Notes: a model not told the origin generated them from the letters alone. Positions 44,666 through 56,420 are shown, counted from the first letter of the stretch. The stretch is 64,000 nt of DNA from Phytophthora hibernalis (GCA_012656075.1 JAAKBF010000171.1:1488001-1552000); one strand, 5' to 3'. Made by a program: numbers and translations.

Positions 44666-45681
44666 CCGTATTCCCCTGTTACAAGCGTCGCTTAGTTACA
44701 AGCGTCACTCACTTTTAGCCAATGAAACAATAGGTATAATACCGGTATATTCGATATGATCGTCATATCTCCCTGGTCATACGGCAGACCAAGGCAAGTA
44801 AATCGATCGCCGTTTGCGCTTCAGCTACAAAAATTCGTGAGCAAGGTCCTACATGTATGGTGAACAGGTATATGTCGTTGGTAGGTTAGTATTAGTGAGC
44901 AATTAAACTATTGTACTGGCGAGATGAAATGCACCACCATCTTTTATTTTCATCATAAAATTAAAAATACTTATCGTATTGATACCAGAAGACCTGCAAT
45001 AGAAAGCTCTTTGTTTACTCTAGCTATTCCTGTGCTTGCTGTCCACACAGCTCGGAGTTTGAGCGGCATGGCACCGATCAAATTGCGACGGATAAAAGTT
45101 GCTGATCGTGGATGCACGCAGCATTTTTGTCGATATTTCCCGCCCGAACGCACATATACAGTGAAGCTTTGCGTCAGAATGTAGCTTGGACGCTCACCCT
45201 TCAGAAAAACATGCTTTTAGCCGCAGCGGAAGTCCTGGAAGAGAGCTGCATATTGTTCATCTTGACACAGCGAGCGTCTCTGACAAGAAAATTGGTACGT
45301 AAACGCTCGTAAAAGGGCGTCTATTTTTATACTGATCTGACTAAAGTGAAAAGCATCTGGTGCCATCTGGGGTGAACATAGCCTCGATTTTTTGTCGAAC
45401 TACATGGACTTCCGATTTTCGTTTAAGTGTAGAGCAGCGATGCCTTTGAGCCATACGCTTTAAACGAGATCACTTAAAAGAGAAGAGACAGAGCTTTCAA
45501 GAGAAAACTAGCTTGGTGCAATCTGATAATTGGGTACAGAGATATGGGCCGCCAAAAGTTGGTGGTGCATTTCATCTCGCCAGTACAATAGCGTAGCGGA
45601 GATATGACCAAATACGTTGAGTTTAGTACGAGCCCTACCCCCGCCTGCAGATTGGTGACGCCTGTAACAGGGGGAATACGG
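44666..45681. mobile_element. Non-autonomous inverted-repeat element, about 1.0 kb
   Basis: Ends CCGTATTCCCCTGTTACAAG (left) and the complement of CCGTATTCCCCCTGTTACAG (right), with TA on both outer sides. A second inverted pair lies inside: TATTGTACTGGCGAGATGAA at 44911 and its complement at about 45570-45589, so the element has interrupted long inverted repeats. No transposase-like frame inside (44924-45184 is unrecognised). A related end occurs at about 60427-60515. Confidence 0.6.
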
Positions 45682-45832
45682 TATTATGCAGCCACTACCG
45701 CACTACCACTCTCGGGTGGAAGGGTACATCGCAGCTGCCGACGCATCTTCTGCGGCCAATCCTCAGCCGCTCTCTTGCAGTGCACGCGTGCACTTCAACA
45801 CTAATCCTCGTCGGTCGATGCGACCAAACCGA

Positions 45833-46834
45833 CTAGGACAGTCCAACGATAGCCCTCAGCTCACGGAGCCTCGGGTCCGGCAATGCTTTGGTGAGAACGT
45901 CCGCCGGCATGCTCTTCCCTTCGCAGTACTCTGGCGCCAGCACTCCCGTCTTGGTGAAATGCACGACGAACTTGATTCTGGTGTCGATATGCTTTACTTT
46001 GGACGCTGCCTTCTCTCCGTCCAATTGTTTGAGTGCCGCTTGATTGTCGACACGCAGAGGCATCGGCCCCACCAGAGTCACACCGAGCTCGTTCATCAGT
46101 TCACGAACTCCCAACACCTCTTGTCCCATCACGAAGGCCGTCGTGTACTCGGCTTCCATCGTCGAGAGGGACACACCTCCCTGCTTCCGGCAAACCCAGC
46201 CGATAGCCATATCGTCGACAGTCACTAGTCCGCCCGTGACAGACTTGCGGTCCTCTTTGTCAGCGGCGAAGTCACCGTCGCTGTATGCGACCACCTCCAG
46301 CGGCTCATCCGATTCGGCCTTGCCTTGCATGCACAGGCGCAGCTCTCGAGTCCCCGCGAGGTACCGAAGTATACGCTTTTCGAGCTTCCAATCGTCCATG
46401 GTTGGATTATGCGTGCGCCGTGTCGCCTTATGCACGGCGAAGGCAATGTCCGGCCGAGTGCATCTTGCAAGCCATAGAAGACTCCCCACCAACGACTGAA
46501 AGTCTGAGATGGTCACCACCCCGTTCCTTTCGTTCGCCTTGAGCGAAACAGCGTTCTTGCGCGCGCATTCGTTCGAATCATCTCCTATCGGCGTTCGCAC
46601 TCCATGCGCGTGCTCCAAGCCATTCTTCCTTAGCAAGTCGGTGATCGTCACCTCCTGGTCCAGGTAATACCCGTTGGAGTCGTCGTATACGATGCGCACC
46701 GCCAGGAACTTATGCGCGCAGCCTAGGTCCTTGATCGAGAGCGAGTCCAGCTCACCAAAGAACGCATCCACGGCGGCTACGAGCCGAGCATTATTATATC
46801 TTCCATTCCACCGCTGGAAGGATCGCTCGCACAC
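45833..46834 (-). pseudogene. Ty1/copia pol fragment (RT end and RNase H)
   Basis: An uninterrupted 333-codon frame with LGCAHKFLAVRIVYDDSNGY, LVGSLLWLARCTRPDIAFAV, EVVAYSDGDFAADKEDRKSV and SLSTMEAEYTTAFVMGQEVL, ending KSMPADVLTKALPDPRLREL. These are the connection and RNase H regions of a copia polyprotein, with RNase H catalytic positions present. The upstream Gag, protease, integrase and main RT are absent, so it is a 5'-truncated copy, but it has no stop codons and is younger-looking than the copia at 31-35 kb. It is a different copia family from that one. Confidence 0.8.
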
Positions 46835-47224
46835 CGATGGCCTACGGGCATCTCATGATCCCAAAGGAGGAAGACCGTGTGTCAATTGATGGCGTGTAGT
46901 CCGGCCATGCGCACTTGGGGGGTTCACTCCGTACGAGACCTGGGACTCGACCAAGAACTACGAACTCATTGCTGCCATTTCACTGGTCCCGTTCCAGTGA
47001 TCCGTGAAAAATAATAAGGCTGTAAAATATATTCCATATTTAATATTTTGAAATATTAAATCGGATTGCCTCAAATATGACTGTTTTGTACGGTTTTTGA
47101 AAAGCGAATGTATTCCGATAGTATTTCGTTTGATATTAAATCAACAGTGCACTAAGTCGATACAAGTCAAAATGCATCGTTCCAGTCGTGTTGACATAGT
47201 TACAAAGCATTGCGGCGCTGAAAA
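46835..47224. other. No recognisable gene
   Basis: AT-rich sequence between the copia fragment and the inverted dispersed repeat. Confidence 0.4.
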
Positions 47225-47570
47225 TGGCATCTACGAGAAGAAATTGCATGTATCGCAATCAGAAGTGTACAAATGCAACATAAACAAGGCTTTGGTACAT
47301 AAAATGAACCGATATGTAGCCATTTTGGACATAAAATATCCATTTCATTAGCAGTTTTGCCATTTCGGAACATGTCACCACCCCTGCTTCTTACTGCGAC
47401 TTGAAACTTCGTAACCTATGGTTTCAGACCCATGTAAACGAGCATACCAATTTTCAAAGCGATAGCATACCTCCTTCGTAGAGGCCACCGTACAGACCAT
47501 GCTGTCCGTCGGAGGCCGTTTGGTCAATTCAAAGCCGGGGTGTTTAGACCAATAACTAGCCTGCTTTGCG
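47225..47570 (-). repeat. Dispersed repeat, inverted partial copy
   Basis: Inverted match to 37655-37885. Shared blocks: TCAAAGCGATAGCATACCTC and CGTAACCTATGGTTTCAGA. The frame at 47097-47351 overlaps it and is not credited as a gene. Confidence 0.65.
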
Positions 47571-47765
47571 CTTTCCTGTATATCATTCGTCGAAAATATT
47601 TTAAGTACAAAACGAACACAAATCTATGAAGTTTTTGGGCGGGAAACGGGTGGCGGTGGCGGGAGCGGAGCCCAACAAACTGGGTGGTGGTTGTGCAGTG
47701 TTAGCGAGAATAGCTTTGAACACAGTCATTCCCAAACGTGCATCATGGTTGGTATCTACACCATG

Positions 47766-47930
47766 AAGAAGAAGCAAGCCACCATCGCCCTCGTTCAGGC
47801 GGGTTCTTCCATTGTCGCACTCGCCGAAGCTTCCGGTTTTCACGAGCGGGCCATCCGGAAGTGGCTGGCGGTTGCAAAGATAGGGGGTCTCTGGTCGCTG
47901 CTCGAAGCCATTCCTCCCCAAAGAAGCTGA
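47766..47930 (+). pseudogene. Helix-turn-helix transposase N-terminal fragment
   Basis: MKKKQATIALVQAGSSIVAL then AEASGFHERAIRKWLAVA reads as a homeodomain-like helix-turn-helix, as at the N-terminus of Tc1/mariner or pogo-type transposases. No catalytic region follows. Family at this length is uncertain. Confidence 0.4.
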
Positions 47931-47940
47931 GCAGCATCTC

Positions 47941-48536
47941 TTCGACTGGACCGTCCTATTGACCGGTCTGATATCATTTGGAAAGCGCAGGAGATGGCAT
48001 TGCTATGCAGTGGTAAAAGTATCGGGGAGGGATGGTATAAGCGCTTTAACCCTTCTAGCCCCGCCGCTTATTCTGTATCCTACAGAATAAGGAATAGGCT
48101 TGGTTATAGTATGCTCTAAAAACAGCCGAAAGTAGGCTATTGTAGCCCCCTTCAGGTAAACTGTACAGAGATCGTGCACTTCTAGCACAAAGCAGCTACG
48201 AATGATGTCAAAACCTAAACAGTGTACCCATCAGCTGCAAAAATAATGAGCTATCATTGGCCCTCGCGAGCGTAACACACCGCCGAAAACCTCCTGAGCT
48301 TCAATACACGTCAATTTCGGTACGAGGCCATCGTGATCCAGCGTTGACGCCGACCATCCGTTAAAGGCTCCACACGGCCGCCGCAGCTCGCGCGCAGAGG
48401 AAAAAACCGCCCAGTTCCTAACTAACGGTATTAGTGAGAAGGAACAGGGCGATTATTCCTCTGTGCGCGCTCGAAGACACCAGCCATACCTATGAAGTGG
48501 TCAGTTTGTATTGAAGAGTTAACATGCAACCATCTC
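47941..48536. other. No recognisable gene
   Basis: Contains a small hairpin, CTTATTCTGTATC CTACAGAATAAG, near 48068-48091. No family recognised. Confidence 0.4.
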
Positions 48537-48576
48537 CTAGACTGACGCCTCCTCCTCGTTTCCCTTGTGATCTTTC

Positions 48577-49022
48577 CTAGACGTACATGACAGCGAGCGG
48601 CACGAAGACCTTGAACAAGTCGCTGCAACACGCACAGAAGAAACCCGTCTCGAGAGACCCTGTCTTCGATTCTGCGAATACTGAGAAGACATTCCGCAGG
48701 TACTGGAGACGCTTGGTTTGATATAGAACGCCTCCGTTTTGTCTAATGCGCGTTCGTGCATGGGGTTCGTATAGAGACCAAGTCCTCGATGTCCATGTTC
48801 GTATTTGGTGCTTGCTTTCTTCGTTAGTGAAATACAATGTACGATGTATCCCTTAGTGACGGCCATGTTGTATTTTCGTACATCCTCTGTATCATCCGGA
48901 ATAACATCCAATTCTACCTGAGCTTCTTCTGTATCATTCAGAATTAACGCTGCCGCCAAAAGCAATAATAGAGTTGGGGACTGGAGCGCAGACACACTCC
49001 AACAAGCCAATCGTGGTTTCAA
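48577..49022 (-). CDS. Candidate secreted protein of unknown function, one frame change
   Basis: The ATG at 49022 gives MKPRLACWSVSALQSPTLLL then LLAAALILNDTEEAQVELDV: a basic start, a hydrophobic core of about 16 residues and a polar acidic stretch, as in a signal peptide. The mature part continues DDTEDVRKYNMAVTKGYIVH. Near 48725 the protein-like reading passes to the next frame (TKRLQYLRNVFSVFAESKTG, then CACCSDLFKVFVPLAVMYV), ending at 48577. The change is again equivalent to one missing base. No RXLR or dEER motif was seen, so it is not a typical RXLR effector. No family recognised. It could be a small secreted protein or a decayed gene. Confidence 0.4.
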
Positions 49023-49919
49023 TTGTGTTTCTTAGTGGCGATACAGGAAGCACATCGGAAAGTTTGGTGTTGTAGATCGCAGAAGCCTAACAGCGATCGC
49101 ATTAGTTGGCACAGGCATCGTAAAGAAGAGGAGTTGTTGAAGCACTTGGGCCCAATTGCGCAGTGTGGGCCCGACGCGGCATGAAGGTGGCAAAAATTAA
49201 CTGTGGACCACATATATCCCATTGATCAGTCTTTGCTGTGGTTTTATTATAGTGTTGGCATGATTGTGGCAAGATCCGACCACTTGCCCCCACCGGGGCT
49301 GGTATCAAATCGAAAGTCTCGCTCACTGCGAGTGGCGCTGTCCAGAGGTACGACAAGTCTGGAACTGGATCCATCTATTGTGATCATTGCTACTGAAGAA
49401 CAGGGCGCTATCCTGGCTGAATTTTCTCCTGGGCGACTGTCAGGGGTTCACGGGTTCCCCGCAACGCTGAGATAACCGAAAGAGCTTCCAAGACCAACAC
49501 GATCCCGTTTCCAAGTCTTCACTCACCAATTCGCTCTACAGTTCAACCATACATAGATAGTGTTTGTGATGCGCTTGAAGTTGCACTTGCAGTTACTAGT
49601 AAGGGTACAGGAGTAAACGCCTTCCTACTTTTCGTTAACTCTTAAGTTTTTCTCTTTTTCAGCTACAACTCAAGTCAAGACCCTTCGACTATAATTCAAT
49701 AGGAAGCCTTGCGTTTCCACAACTTCGTAACTGTTTTAAAACGATAGAAGCGATTTAAAACGACCCTGGAAGCTACCGACAATGGTAACGCGCAACCAGA
49801 GTCTGAATCCACGTCCCCGGTAACAATGTCGTCAGATGCGAGACGAGGACACTCCTGCTGACGAATCTACGTCAAACGGAGGAGCCGCGGCTCAAGCGCA
49901 TCAGCCAGCCCTCCACAAG
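49023..49919. other. No recognisable gene
   Basis: Short frames only. 49775-49919 may already belong to the gypsy fragment that follows. Confidence 0.4.
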
Positions 49920-51003
49920 CATCAGAGCAGGCTAAGAATGCTATATATGGAGTAGCGATTTTCCAGCAAATGTTTCAAGCCTTCTTGGCGAGTACCCAAC
50001 AGCAGCAGCAGTTGCTTAGTCAGGTCATCAGACAACAGGTGCAGGCCCAACAGCAAATGCTCCAACAGCAGGTGCTAATACAGCGTTCGCAAAAAGAAAG
50101 GCAACCCTCCAACTTTCAACGGACAAGATACCGATGATCTGGAGCGATGTATTTTCAGTACCGAGCAGTATATTGCGGCAATCGTTGCTAGGCACGTGTG
50201 TGTACGTGCTCGAGTTCTGCAAGAATTTCTCAGAGCTCAACTCCACTTTCAGAAGCCACACGGGGAATCAGCACATGAAAAGCTTCATTTGCCCCCGAGC
50301 AATTTACCTGTTTTCGCAAACTCAAAACGGCGTTGGCGTCACCTCCCATCCTGGCTCATCCGGATTTTTCTCGTGCCTTCCACGTCCGTATGGACGCTAG
50401 TGACTTTGCTGTTGGTGAATATCTACTTCAGGTGGATGATAGTGGAAAAGAACGGATTATTGCATTGGGCGGGAGGAAAATGACATCAGCGGAGTTAAGG
50501 TACCCCACACGTGAGAAGGAGCTACTGGCAGCGTTACATGCCATGAGAACGTGGCGTTTTTATCGATTGGACAAGCAATACTGATCACAAGACTCTGCAA
50601 AGTATTTTGGAACAGAAGACGTGCTCGCAACGTCTTGCACGATGGCTGAATGAACTAGGTATGTATCGTCCAATATTTCGGTGGATTCCTGGAGAGACGA
50701 ACGTCGTTGCGGATATGGTTTCTCGAAATCCGTCATTTCAGCCCTCAGAGTCAGCCCACCACGTGTCATTGGTTGATTTTCTACGACAGCTCACCGCTGG
50801 CAAAGAATTATTCGACGCAGATGAAGCCCGGTTTCGTTACATGCGAGGACGCCCTTCACTAACTCAGCAATGTATCAAACTTTACGAAGCTGATGATGCC
50901 TTTGGTGTTCTCTACAAACTTGTCACTGAGAACACCAACAGCGATACGCCTCCCTGTTCAGCTAAACAGAAAAATTCGCGCCAACATCCAACATTTTTTC
51001 GTT
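49920..51003 (+). pseudogene. Ty3/gypsy fragment: Gag-like start fused to RNase H by deletion
   Basis: A Gln-rich stretch (QQQQLLSQVIRQQVQAQQQM, about 50005) typical of some Gag proteins is followed by a short jump into the RT end and RNase H: LAHPDFSRAFHVRMDASDFA, then ALGGRKMTSAELRYPTREKE and LLAALHAMRTWRFYRLDKQ (about 50345-50580). After a frame change comes RLARWLNELGMYRPIFRWIP, then GETNVVADMVSRNPS. Most of Gag, protease and RT are missing. This Ty3/gypsy family differs from the copies at 8.7 and 62 kb. Inactive. Confidence 0.7.
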
Positions 51004-51228
51004 GACGATAAGGTTCTGTACTTTCAACCCGATTCTGATTCGACTATTAATTTAGACTCTAAACTGTCTCTCCGCAACTCGTATTTAGTCTCGTGTAAGT
51101 CGAACCGAAAAGCGTAATAGAACTTCTTCAAGTCATGATTGTGTACCCTATTCCTCGTCTGTGTGATTCTCTCATTCTTCACGTTTTCTGTCCATTTTCA
51201 TACATGTAAATTAACGGTCGTATCAGGT

Positions 51229-51420
51229 ATAGCAATACTATCAAATTTGGCTGTAGACGGTAACGATAGTAAAAGCTACAACCATCACTTGGATCAAAAC
51301 AGCAGGTAATAATCGTAGCCATCTGGTACAGCAGGTAATAATCGTAACCATTTTGCTGCCCGACTCGATGAAAAGCTGCTGAAAGACCTTTGGAAGCTGT
51401 AGCTACGAGTGCCCGAGGAA
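51229..51420 (-). repeat. Dispersed repeat, inverted partial copy
   Basis: Inverted match to about 37900-38090. Shared blocks: CAGGTATAGCAATACTATCA and CGACTCGATGAAAAGCTGCT. An internal block (GTACAGCAGGTAATAATCGT) is duplicated in this copy. Confidence 0.65.
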
Positions 51421-52238
51421 GTTTATTTCGACCAAGAAGAGAAAACTACTCTGACATCCATTACGAGCCTCGCTAGGTAGTATCAAATCCCGACAAATTG
51501 GCTATCAGATATCAGGTTCGATAGGTATCAGATTTACTCCATACATTACACTATTAATACCGGTAACTACCAAGTTGGTGGATCGATTTCGTATCAGATA
51601 TAGCAGTATATCAGGTTGGTCAGGTATCATTTAGGACAGGTTAATCTGTAGTTCCCTCGAAGTTGGGAATTATGAAAATCTTTCGGGAAAACGTCAAAAG
51701 GTGTGTATATCCGAAACCTTGTGTCAAAAGCGGTTAACGTGCGTCAGTAGGTGTGTATAGGGCTGCCAGTATCGACAGTATGTGATGGGGAAACATGCGT
51801 CACAACGTGTATGAATCCGAGTTCAATGATGCAACAATGTGTGTACATTGGCTATGCATTGATTCCAGCGGGTTCTGACTCATACCCGCCTAAACCCGGA
51901 GTTGGGTGGGTTTCGTTGTGTCGCCTCAAGTCCGATACACTCCATTTCAGGCTTCAGTACCGGATATTCTGACTGAGGGACAGCAATGAATGTCGACGTT
52001 GACGACATCGGAGATGATAGCGATTCCAGCGAGGTGGAAACTCTAAGCGTTTGAATAGGGTACACACGCACTTCATGCCTATAATATTAGATTTATTTTA
52101 GGATCAATTCCTCAGGAAGACCTACACTCGCCCTGGAGGAGGGTGTATACGTGCTCAGCGGCACCGCTTTCATCACACCGCAACGATAAGCTCTCGCCGA
52201 GTCGCCGAGTCGCAGACGGGAGCTCGCCGAGACATATA
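51421..52238. other. No recognisable gene; part of another inverted repeat pair
   Basis: 51677-51740 (AAAACGTCAAAAGGTGTGTA TATCCG) recurs inverted at about 55510-55575. Otherwise unassigned. Confidence 0.45.
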
Positions 52239-52394
52239 CAGTAATCTGCTTCCTCAGCGAACACCTGATATATATATAAAGAATTCAAGTATATTTTATG
52301 TGAAAGCCTTCTCTGTATCGTCCACCTTTCTGTCTTCACATACAATTTGAAAGGTTATTTAGATTTGGGTGTTCGCTGAGGAAGCAGATCACTG
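52239..52394. mobile_element. Mariner-type MITE, 156 bp
   Basis: Inverted ends CAGTAATCTGCTTCCTCAGC (left, 52239) and GCTGAGGAAGCAGATCACTG (right, ends 52394), arms about 27 bases with one mismatch. TA flanks both sides (52237-52238, 52395-52396). CAGT ends as in the MITE at 29571 but otherwise unrelated. It lies only 41 bases from the PIF/Harbinger element. Confidence 0.75.
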
Positions 52395-52602
52395 TATCGC
52401 TCTTCCGGGACTTGGCCTTGAAGTACCCGACTTTAGGGGCTGGTCGCGCTGGCTGGTGCTGGTTCTGGGTCTGGTGACCCAGGGTTAGGGAAAGTACGAA
52501 ACCAGAGTCCGTCCGGTTCACGTGGTGGGTATCACGCGACAAGTGGCAGCCTCTCAGCGCCATCCTCTCTTCAGCAGCAGCTCACGCTCCTCCACGCCAA
52601 TT

Positions 52603-53788
52603 ATGTCCAGCGCCAGCAACTCCAGCCCCGGAAGCGCGGGATGCGAACCCTCGACGCTCCTGTCTGTGCCCAGTGCTGCATCGTTAGCTAATGCACTCGG
52701 CTACAACGACATTTGGGCGATTGCACTGGGTGCTGACGGCGCAGCTTGTACACCCTTGGAAAGCAGCACAACGGCCGTCCCTGCTCCAAGATTGACAGCG
52801 CTCGCAAGCCCAAATATCAGTGCGTCAGCCCACAGAGATTATGGGGTTGGTGGCGGTGACAACATAAGCAGCTCTATCGGAACAGGTACAAGGGTAGCGA
52901 CCAAACCTAAGAGAGCGTCAAGTACGCCATCTAAGGAAGGCAATGCTGTGCTGGAATGGAGCGATGTTATGGTTCGTGACTTGATGACTCTTCGCTATGA
53001 GACCCACACGGAGCGCTTCATGAAGGCCAAGAACAACGCAGCGCTCAAGGCTGTGTGGCTGCTACTGGCGACGGAGATTAGCGGAAACCAGAAGACGCCT
53101 ATTTCGTCTGAGCAGTGCAAGAACAATGTACAAGTTCAATAATGCCTTATTTAATGACTTCTACTACTAACATAATGTATTGTTGACTGAAATGTGGTGA
53201 AGTTGAAGTGGCTGAAGCGAAAGTGGGCGGAGTACAACGCCGAAGCCCGAGCTACGGGAAACTCTGAGGTCGAAGTGCTTGAGCCACCAGGTCTAGATCT
53301 TATGCAGGAGTTTTGGTCGGGGTAAGTCTACATGCCTGTGAAATAATGTAAAGCGTGCCCATTGCTAACAAGGAGCGTTCTTATGCATTTAATTGGATAG
53401 ATCGTCTGGCATGAACGCGCAGACGCTGGCAGATAGCGAGATGGACGGTGCTGCTTTACTATCGGATGGAGATACCTGTAGCGAAGCCGATACTAGCGAA
53501 CAATTGCACGTAAAACAAGGCGGAAATGGCAAAAAGCGTAAGACCATGGGTGACAGCTTTGAGATCGGCATGCAGTCGATTGCTGAAGGCTTCCAGGCTA
53601 TGGCTGCTGCAATGGTGCCAGCTCCAGCAGAAACGAATTTCTCAAGCGACCGAGGCCTTGCAGATATGATCGACGCTCGGTTCGAAGCGATGATGCAGCG
53701 TCAAGACGCTCAACTTGCACAGATGCAGTTACAAAACCAGCAGCTAACTGCGCTGGTTACAGCTCTTCAGCGTGGCAGCGGCAACTAG
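52603..53788 (+). CDS. PIF/Harbinger Myb/SANT-like protein, three exons
   Basis: The second protein of the element, which helps import or DNA binding of the transposase. Start at 52603 (MSSASNSSPGSAG). A Ser/Ala-rich lead precedes a Myb/SANT-like domain: VLEWSDVMVRDLMTLRYETH, AALKAVWLLLATEI and SSEQCKNN. An intron at about 53129-53199 joins to KLKWLKRKWAEYNAEARATG, then LDLMQEFWSG; a second (about 53321-53399) joins to SSGMNAQTLADSEMDGAALL. The C-terminus is a Gln/Met-rich coiled coil (MQRQDAQLAQMQLQNQQLTA). Splice borders were read by eye. The protein ends 94 bases from the convergent transposase stop. Confidence 0.7.
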
Positions 53789-53881
53789 GAGCAAAAACAG
53801 TATGGTAGCGAGGGACAGTGTTATGATAGTGTTATTCTCAAGTAGCAAATAACTTTGCAATATCATTTCGCTTTTGCATGC

Positions 53882-54860
53882 CTAGTTTGGCTCGAAGTTT
53901 TCTGTCACGAGCACTAATAGTATGTACCTCGTGGACCTCCTCCTCGACTTCACTCGTAATACCTGCCAGCGTTGAAAAATTGTTGCCGAATCTTTAAAGT
54001 CTATCATGACGTTGTGCAGCACCAAGCAAGCAACAATTATTCGCACCGATGCATTTGTCGAGTGCTCTTCAAGTGGCTTCTTCAAAATTCGAAACCTTTC
54101 TTTCAGTAGACCGAACGCTCCTTCTATAGCCATGCGTGTGGACGTTAAATTGAAGTTGAATCTTGCTTGTCGACGCGTGAGAGTCCCACCCGCATCCTTC
54201 TCGCAAAAAGGTGTCATAACTACAGGTGCTACTCCATACCCAGAATCGGCTAGCACGTGGTATCCACTTGGCAGAAGATGGTCGATGTTTCGACCGAAAC
54301 TTGAATGTTGGAAAATCTTGGCATCGCTCCAAGATCCTGGACGGATGTCGAAGGAGATAAACCGCTTGCGATGATCACAAACAGCTTGCACATTCACAGA
54401 AGGGAACCCTACGTATTAACATTGTAAATGCAAGTGTCATTTTTCTGAAAATAATACTTCAAAATAAATATGCGTACCTTTGCGATTGTACCAGCCCTCA
54501 AAATCTTGTGGGCGGTTAATTGCAATCAGAGTTCCATCCATGGCACCACAGCAAAACGGAAATCCGCGTACTTGACGAAAGCCTTCAACAATGATTTTCC
54601 AGTCGTTGTCGGTCTGAGGTAACTTAATGCACGTAGACCTCATGGCTGCTAGTACACGAACAATCACATTAACATTAACAATACACCATGCTTTTGACAC
54701 ACCAAATGCTTGAGCAGTTTCCTAAAACCACCACTAGAACCTAGATGGAACAATGTACACGCTACAGCTCTTTCAAAAGAATACTTCTTGTAAGGTTTTA
54801 GTGCAATGTGACCCTGAAGCATACAGCACAGGTTACGAAATGAAGTCTGAGAGCAGCGCA
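53882..54860 (-). CDS. PIF/Harbinger DDE transposase (DDE_Tnp_4 type)
   Basis: Catalyses cut-and-paste of the element. The - strand gives RSTCIKLPQTDNDWKIIVEG, then FPFCCGAMDGTLIAINRPQD (first Asp in AMDGT, about 54540). An intron follows at about 54478-54409 and the next exon continues SVNVQAVCDHRKRFISFDIR. The second Asp is in HVLADSGYGV (about 54255) and the Glu in GAFGLLKERFRIL (about 54110). It ends VLVTENFEPN at 53882. The N-terminal part is unclear: the frame is open from about 54700, and protein-like sequence in another frame reaches about 54860, so a frame change or further intron is likely there. All three catalytic residues are present. Confidence 0.75.
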
Positions 54861-55266
54861 GGTGACGACAAAATCAAGCATTGTAGCAAGCATTATCCAA
54901 CATAGATTCGAATGCAATAGCTAACTCGAAAGTAAATACGTTGACAGGTGTATTTCTGTGCAGCATCAACACACACGCCAGCGCAACACTTGCAGCAACG
55001 GTTTGCACTGCAAGCGCAGCTAGCTGCGGAGGATGTGGTATGTTCAAAAGCACGGTGGTTGTAAAATGTAATTGCTGGTTGTAAGCCAACCCTAGATGCA
55101 CCTCAGAACCTGGGAACCAGGTCATGTCTCGAGTTCTCGGGTTCTCGGGTTTTTGAATGTAACCCTAGACGTAATTGAAACGAACCAATCATATAACATT
55201 TCAACCCTACACCTAAGTTCAACACCAGACCCAGAACCAGCACCAGCCAGCGCGACCAGCCCCTTA

Positions 55267-56420
55267 GAAGGGGCAACGTGCACCTGCGCTCGGCTTCGGA
55301 GTACGACTGGACTCCGCTCTTGGCCGGCACCAACGTCATTGCTACTCGTCCCTCAGTCGCCGTACGGTGCGATTTGGCCTATTCGCCTGGGCCGGGTCTC
55401 CCTCGGTGAACACCGGGTTTCGGCCCGAATGCACTGGCTACCACTAAAACCAGTGTCAGTACGTGTGTTCGGTTGAAACATGAGAGCGACCAACACTCCA
55501 CAGGTTCCGTAAACGTTTTTGACACAAGGTTTCGGATATACACACCTTTTGACGTTTTCCCAAATCTTTCGTACGCCTAGTGAATTCCTGCCCATCGCTC
55601 CCCATCTTGGTGATGCCGGTGCAACTGAACACGTCAGAAGAGGTGTAAACACGGGCAAAAGGCAACCTCAGCTTTAGGGCGGTTGAGGCGTCGGTTATGG
55701 GCGTCATGTGCCTCCCTTTGTCCGTAATGGTTTGTCGCTGCTTGGGCCGCAATTGCACGGCTCGTCGGTAAAATTATATGAGTCCCACTCCAGCAAAAGG
55801 CTGATCGTGAAACACGGTGGGCCCCACTGCTGCACTGCAGCAGAGTCTGCTTGGTGTCGAGGTCATCGACGCGCGCTCCATCATAGTTTTGAAATGTTCC
55901 TTTTTGAAATGTAGTGCGAGGCTATCTATGATAGATAGATTCTATCCGTCTACAAATTTGGTCCACAAACTTGGTTCAGCACCGCGTATCATAGTGGGCG
56001 GCGAACATTTACAATGGTCCATCGCGAATTGCGGCTGCAAGGCAGGCTGCATACCATGCAAGGCGTTTTCAGTCGCAACTTGCGGTTCCTGGCCGTTGCA
56101 ACTTTTACATTCTGTACATGTACATGTATGCATGCTCACATGAAGGGTATCCCCGCCTTTCTCGTAGGGGGCTGAGGTGGGGCATCATCCTACCGGGACA
56201 GGCTTGCCCACATCAACGTCTCAATTGGTGCTCTCCCATCGAGATGATAAATTTCGGGCGCGTCGGCTGCGCCCCGTTGGTTTCAAACCACGGCTGTTTC
56301 CCGGAGGAGCAGCCGGTTGTCGGGGTGTACTTAATGGGGCCCCGCATGCATGTAGTTACCGGTAGTTGATCGTCTCTGGGGTGTCGAGCAGTGCCTGAGG
56401 TTTTCAGGCGACGACGTTGA
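55267..56420. other. No recognisable gene; GH5 upstream region
   Basis: Contains the inverted partner (55510-55575) of 51677-51740. Frames at 55353-55758 (-) overlap that repeat and match no family. 56150-56420 is GC-richer 5' flank of the glucanase gene. Confidence 0.45.

Larger units (their letters stand above)
52436..55263. mobile_element. Complete PIF/Harbinger DNA transposon, 2,828 bp
   Basis: Inverted ends GGGGCTGGTCGCGCTGGCTG (52436) and its complement ending at 55263 extend about 40 bases. TTA flanks both sides (52433-52435 and 55264-55266), the 3-bp target duplication of this superfamily. It encodes the two expected convergent genes: a Myb/SANT-like protein (+) and a DDE transposase (-). 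Both read with few breaks, so this may be a recently active copy. Confidence 0.9.

Noticed and set aside
48537..49022. RXLR effector
   Set aside because: No RXLR or dEER motif follows the signal-like peptide; kept only as a candidate secreted protein.
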